Assembly: GCA_005217565.1 (NCBI GenBank)
Contig: SJCO01000009.1
Location: 1 to 64,000, forward strand
Origin: Puteibacter caeruleilacunae
GTDB taxonomy: Bacteria > Bacteroidota > Bacteroidia > Bacteroidales > Prolixibacteraceae
DNA: 64,000 nucleotides
Reading direction: 5' to 3'
The position numbers and the translations under genes were made by a program. Below the pieces are notes generated by a model, which saw only the letters and a list, made by a program, of their open reading frames with translations, was not told where the DNA came from and did no database searches. Positions 62,483 through 64,000 of this stretch are shown piece after piece (within the stretch, counting starts at the first letter, position 1; every line of letters begins with the position of its first letter).

Positions 62483-63859
62483 TTATTTATAAAACAAAGC
62501 AATCCAGCTACCAGTATCTGGAGCTTGCAACTTGAGGATATCTCCACCTTCAATAGTAATTCTTTCTTTAATTAATCCAGAGGATATATCAATCCACTCT
62601 ATCTTCATCTTAAATGGAAACTCCTTTAAATCGATATTAGTCTTTTCTCCTTTCGGACTAAACATTACAATCACATCCTTATTATTAGATATTATATAGG
62701 CTACATTAGGTTGCTTATTAATCAACAATTCATCGCAAGGATGTAAATTCCAGAACTTCTCCTTCTTTTCGATATACCTGGCAATTTTAACACATGCAAT
62801 TGAAAGCTCCGATAATCCAAGCCCTGAAGATGGTCTGTGAAATCTGGCTGATGCTACACCACCCAATACATGCCGCCACCATCGTTCTATTCCATCCTGT
62901 GTATTACCATGCCGACCACCATCAGCACCATAAGTCTTCACCGTATTCAAAGGTCTTGGCGCGGAAGAGATATATTGCTTCACCCATTGAAAATTGTCCC
63001 AGTGGGTCTGCCCTTTCTTCTGGTTATTCTGCGAAACGTCACAATAGGCAAATCTCTCTGGATGGTCAAACGTCCTGCGATGCTCATCAGTACGAAGATT
63101 CCAATTATCCCACATCTCTGTTACACACACCACCTTACTCCTCTTCGCTGCGTATGCCCTCACAAAATCGGCCCAATAAAATGCCCATTCAACCTCTGCC
63201 GATGTTTCGTTATCCATACAATACAACACATGATCATATTTCAGAGAAATTGACAACATCTTCTCAACAAATCGTTGCTGAACACTTAAAAGGGTGATAA
63301 TATTTCTCTGCTTAGGAGTTGTAAAGAAAAAAGGCTGTTTATTTCCGGCAGGATGATCGGGATACTTCTCTTTCAATGCACTCTCTTTCTTCGAATAATT
63401 GATATTGTTTTTAGGATTATAAGGATGGTTCTCCCAATAGTGCCTGAAGTAATCGAACCGATCCCATATTTCAATCTGAACAACAATATTACGTTTAGTG
63501 GTTTCTTTTAAAAAGAACTCAAAGCGGTTCCAATACTCAGGATTCCACTTATCCAGATCATATTTCCCATTGGTAAGCTGAAGAAATGGATAAAGCTCAA
63601 ATCCCCTGTCATGCCGATCACTCATAGTATTACGAACATAATTGGCACCCACATTCTTCATGGAATCTAAATGTGCCACCAGCATTTCCCCTGGCCATTG
63701 AAACAGATTATCATCGCTACTGGCTCCAAGCAGCATAATCGGTTTTCCTTTATAAGACCAATACCAGTGATTCTTTTTCCAGGGTTGAATAGGTTTAGCA
63801 GCAAAACATTGAGCACTACTGATAATAGCAATTGTAAAGAGTAGAATAATGCGTTTCAT
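62483..63859 (-). CDS. Secreted clan GH-A-like glycosidase (DUF4038/DUF6298-like)
   Basis: The 458-residue protein has a signal peptide (LLFTIAIISSAQCFA). The barrel shows WYWSYKGKPIMLLGASSDD, GANYVRNTMSDR, VVQIEIWDRFDYF, then YCMDNETSAEVEWAFYW with an Asn-Glu pair typical of clan GH-A acid/base residues, and VCVTEMWDNWNLR with a candidate nucleophile Glu. A small C-terminal beta domain ends in DTGSWIALFYK. The family resembles cellulase-type proteins of Bacteroidota glycan loci whose substrate is mostly unknown. It lies upstream of GH116 enzyme 3 on the same strand. Confidence 0.7.
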   Translation of the reverse strand: MKRIILLFTIAIISSAQCFAAKPIQPWKKNHWYWSYKGKPIMLLGASSDDNLFQWPGEMLVAHLDSMKNVGANYVRNTMSDRHDRGFELYPFLQLTNGKYDLDKWNPEYWNRFEFFLKETTKRNIVVQIEIWDRFDYFRHYWENHPYNPKNNINYSKKESALKEKYPDHPAGNKQPFFFTTPKQRNIITLLSVQQRFVEKMLSISLKYDHVLYCMDNETSAEVEWAFYWADFVRAYAAKRSKVVCVTEMWDNWNLRTDEHRRTFDHPERFAYCDVSQNNQKKGQTHWDNFQWVKQYISSAPRPLNTVKTYGADGGRHGNTQDGIERWWRHVLGGVASARFHRPSSGLGLSELSIACVKIARYIEKKEKFWNLHPCDELLINKQPNVAYIISNNKDVIVMFSPKGEKTNIDLKEFPFKMKIEWIDISSGLIKERITIEGGDILKLQAPDTGSWIALFYK

Positions 63860-63955
63860 AGGTTCTGTAAGGTTTAATTTAAACTTCTACAAAACGCTTT
63901 TTTTAACGATATATTATTTAATACAACGCATTTTTCTACTCTTTGCTTTACCTCG

Positions 63956-64000
63956 TTACTTCCAGGCAGGTAATGCCTTCATTTTTGAATCAAGCATTTT
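63956..64000 (-). CDS. C-terminal end of an upstream gene, partial
   Basis: The minus strand is open from the window edge to a TAA at 63956-63958 and encodes KMLDSKMKALPAWK. An ending in LPAWK after a short helix is common in secreted carbohydrate-active enzymes and sulfatases, but 14 residues cannot identify it. The 96 bp between this stop and the next gene hold no recognised signal. Confidence 0.4.
   Translation of the reverse strand, partial: KMLDSKMKALPAWK

Noticed and set aside
62794-63297. Long plus-strand frame opposite the GH-A-like gene
   Set aside because: It is antisense to a well-supported gene and its composition (Pro/His/Ser-rich) is that of a shadow frame.

Overview
The window is AT-rich DNA from a member of the Bacteroidota. 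Four things show this: two SusC/SusD glycan-uptake systems, each with its own ECF sigma and FecR anti-sigma gene; a double-glycine leader of the Bacteroidales type; promoters of the TAnnTTTG form; and almost no Shine-Dalgarno sequences. The gene mix (GH172, GH116, GH29, a respiratory dehalogenase-like operon) would suit a marine or sediment Marinilabiliales-like bacterium, but that is inference. Most genes lie on the minus strand. No rRNA, tRNA, CRISPR array or prophage was seen.

Left end (1-6.7 kb): an export and antagonism-like locus. A LanC-like protein and a peptidase-containing ABC exporter (C39 + ABC) precede two genes whose products start with a double-glycine leader followed by a whole enzyme domain: a papain-like cysteine hydrolase and an L,D-transpeptidase-fold protein resembling Tlde1. 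Each is followed within 20 bp by a gene for a small exported protein, and the last of these is tandemly duplicated. This looks like secreted cell-wall-targeting effectors with periplasmic immunity proteins. A fused hlyD/ABC remnant shows that a second exporter was deleted here.

6.9-15.1 kb: glycan breakdown genes (GH78-like, a DUF4838-like + GH20 fusion, and a DUF4838 protein). The promoter of the GH20/GH78 operon has a two-site direct repeat (21 bp period) that recurs upstream of the ECF sigma gene at 32.8 kb, so this operon is probably co-regulated with the first SusC/SusD locus (24.2-32.8 kb).

15.4-19.7 kb: an operon resembling rdhA-rdhB-rdhC (reductive dehalogenase, membrane anchor, FMN/FeS membrane protein) plus a 31-residue membrane peptide, divergent from a membrane AraC-type regulator. 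A 25 bp inverted repeat lies between them. 19.8-24.1 kb: two amidohydrolases, a Crp/Fnr-type regulator with a matching palindrome in front of the amidohydrolase operon, a GNAT acetyltransferase and MITE-like repeats.

32.8-39.1 kb: a class III nucleotide cyclase, a radical SAM protein, a ferredoxin-nitroreductase, a structured non-coding stretch with a 26 bp tandem repeat, and a large GAF-type protein. 39.1-64 kb: the second polysaccharide utilisation locus, with ECF sigma, FecR, SusC, SusD, three GH172 (DUF2961) enzymes, a GH29 fucosidase, three GH116 enzymes and a clan GH-A-like enzyme. The GH172 + GH116 combination suggests a furanoside-rich glycan such as a D-arabinan. Intrinsic terminators divide this block into several transcription units.
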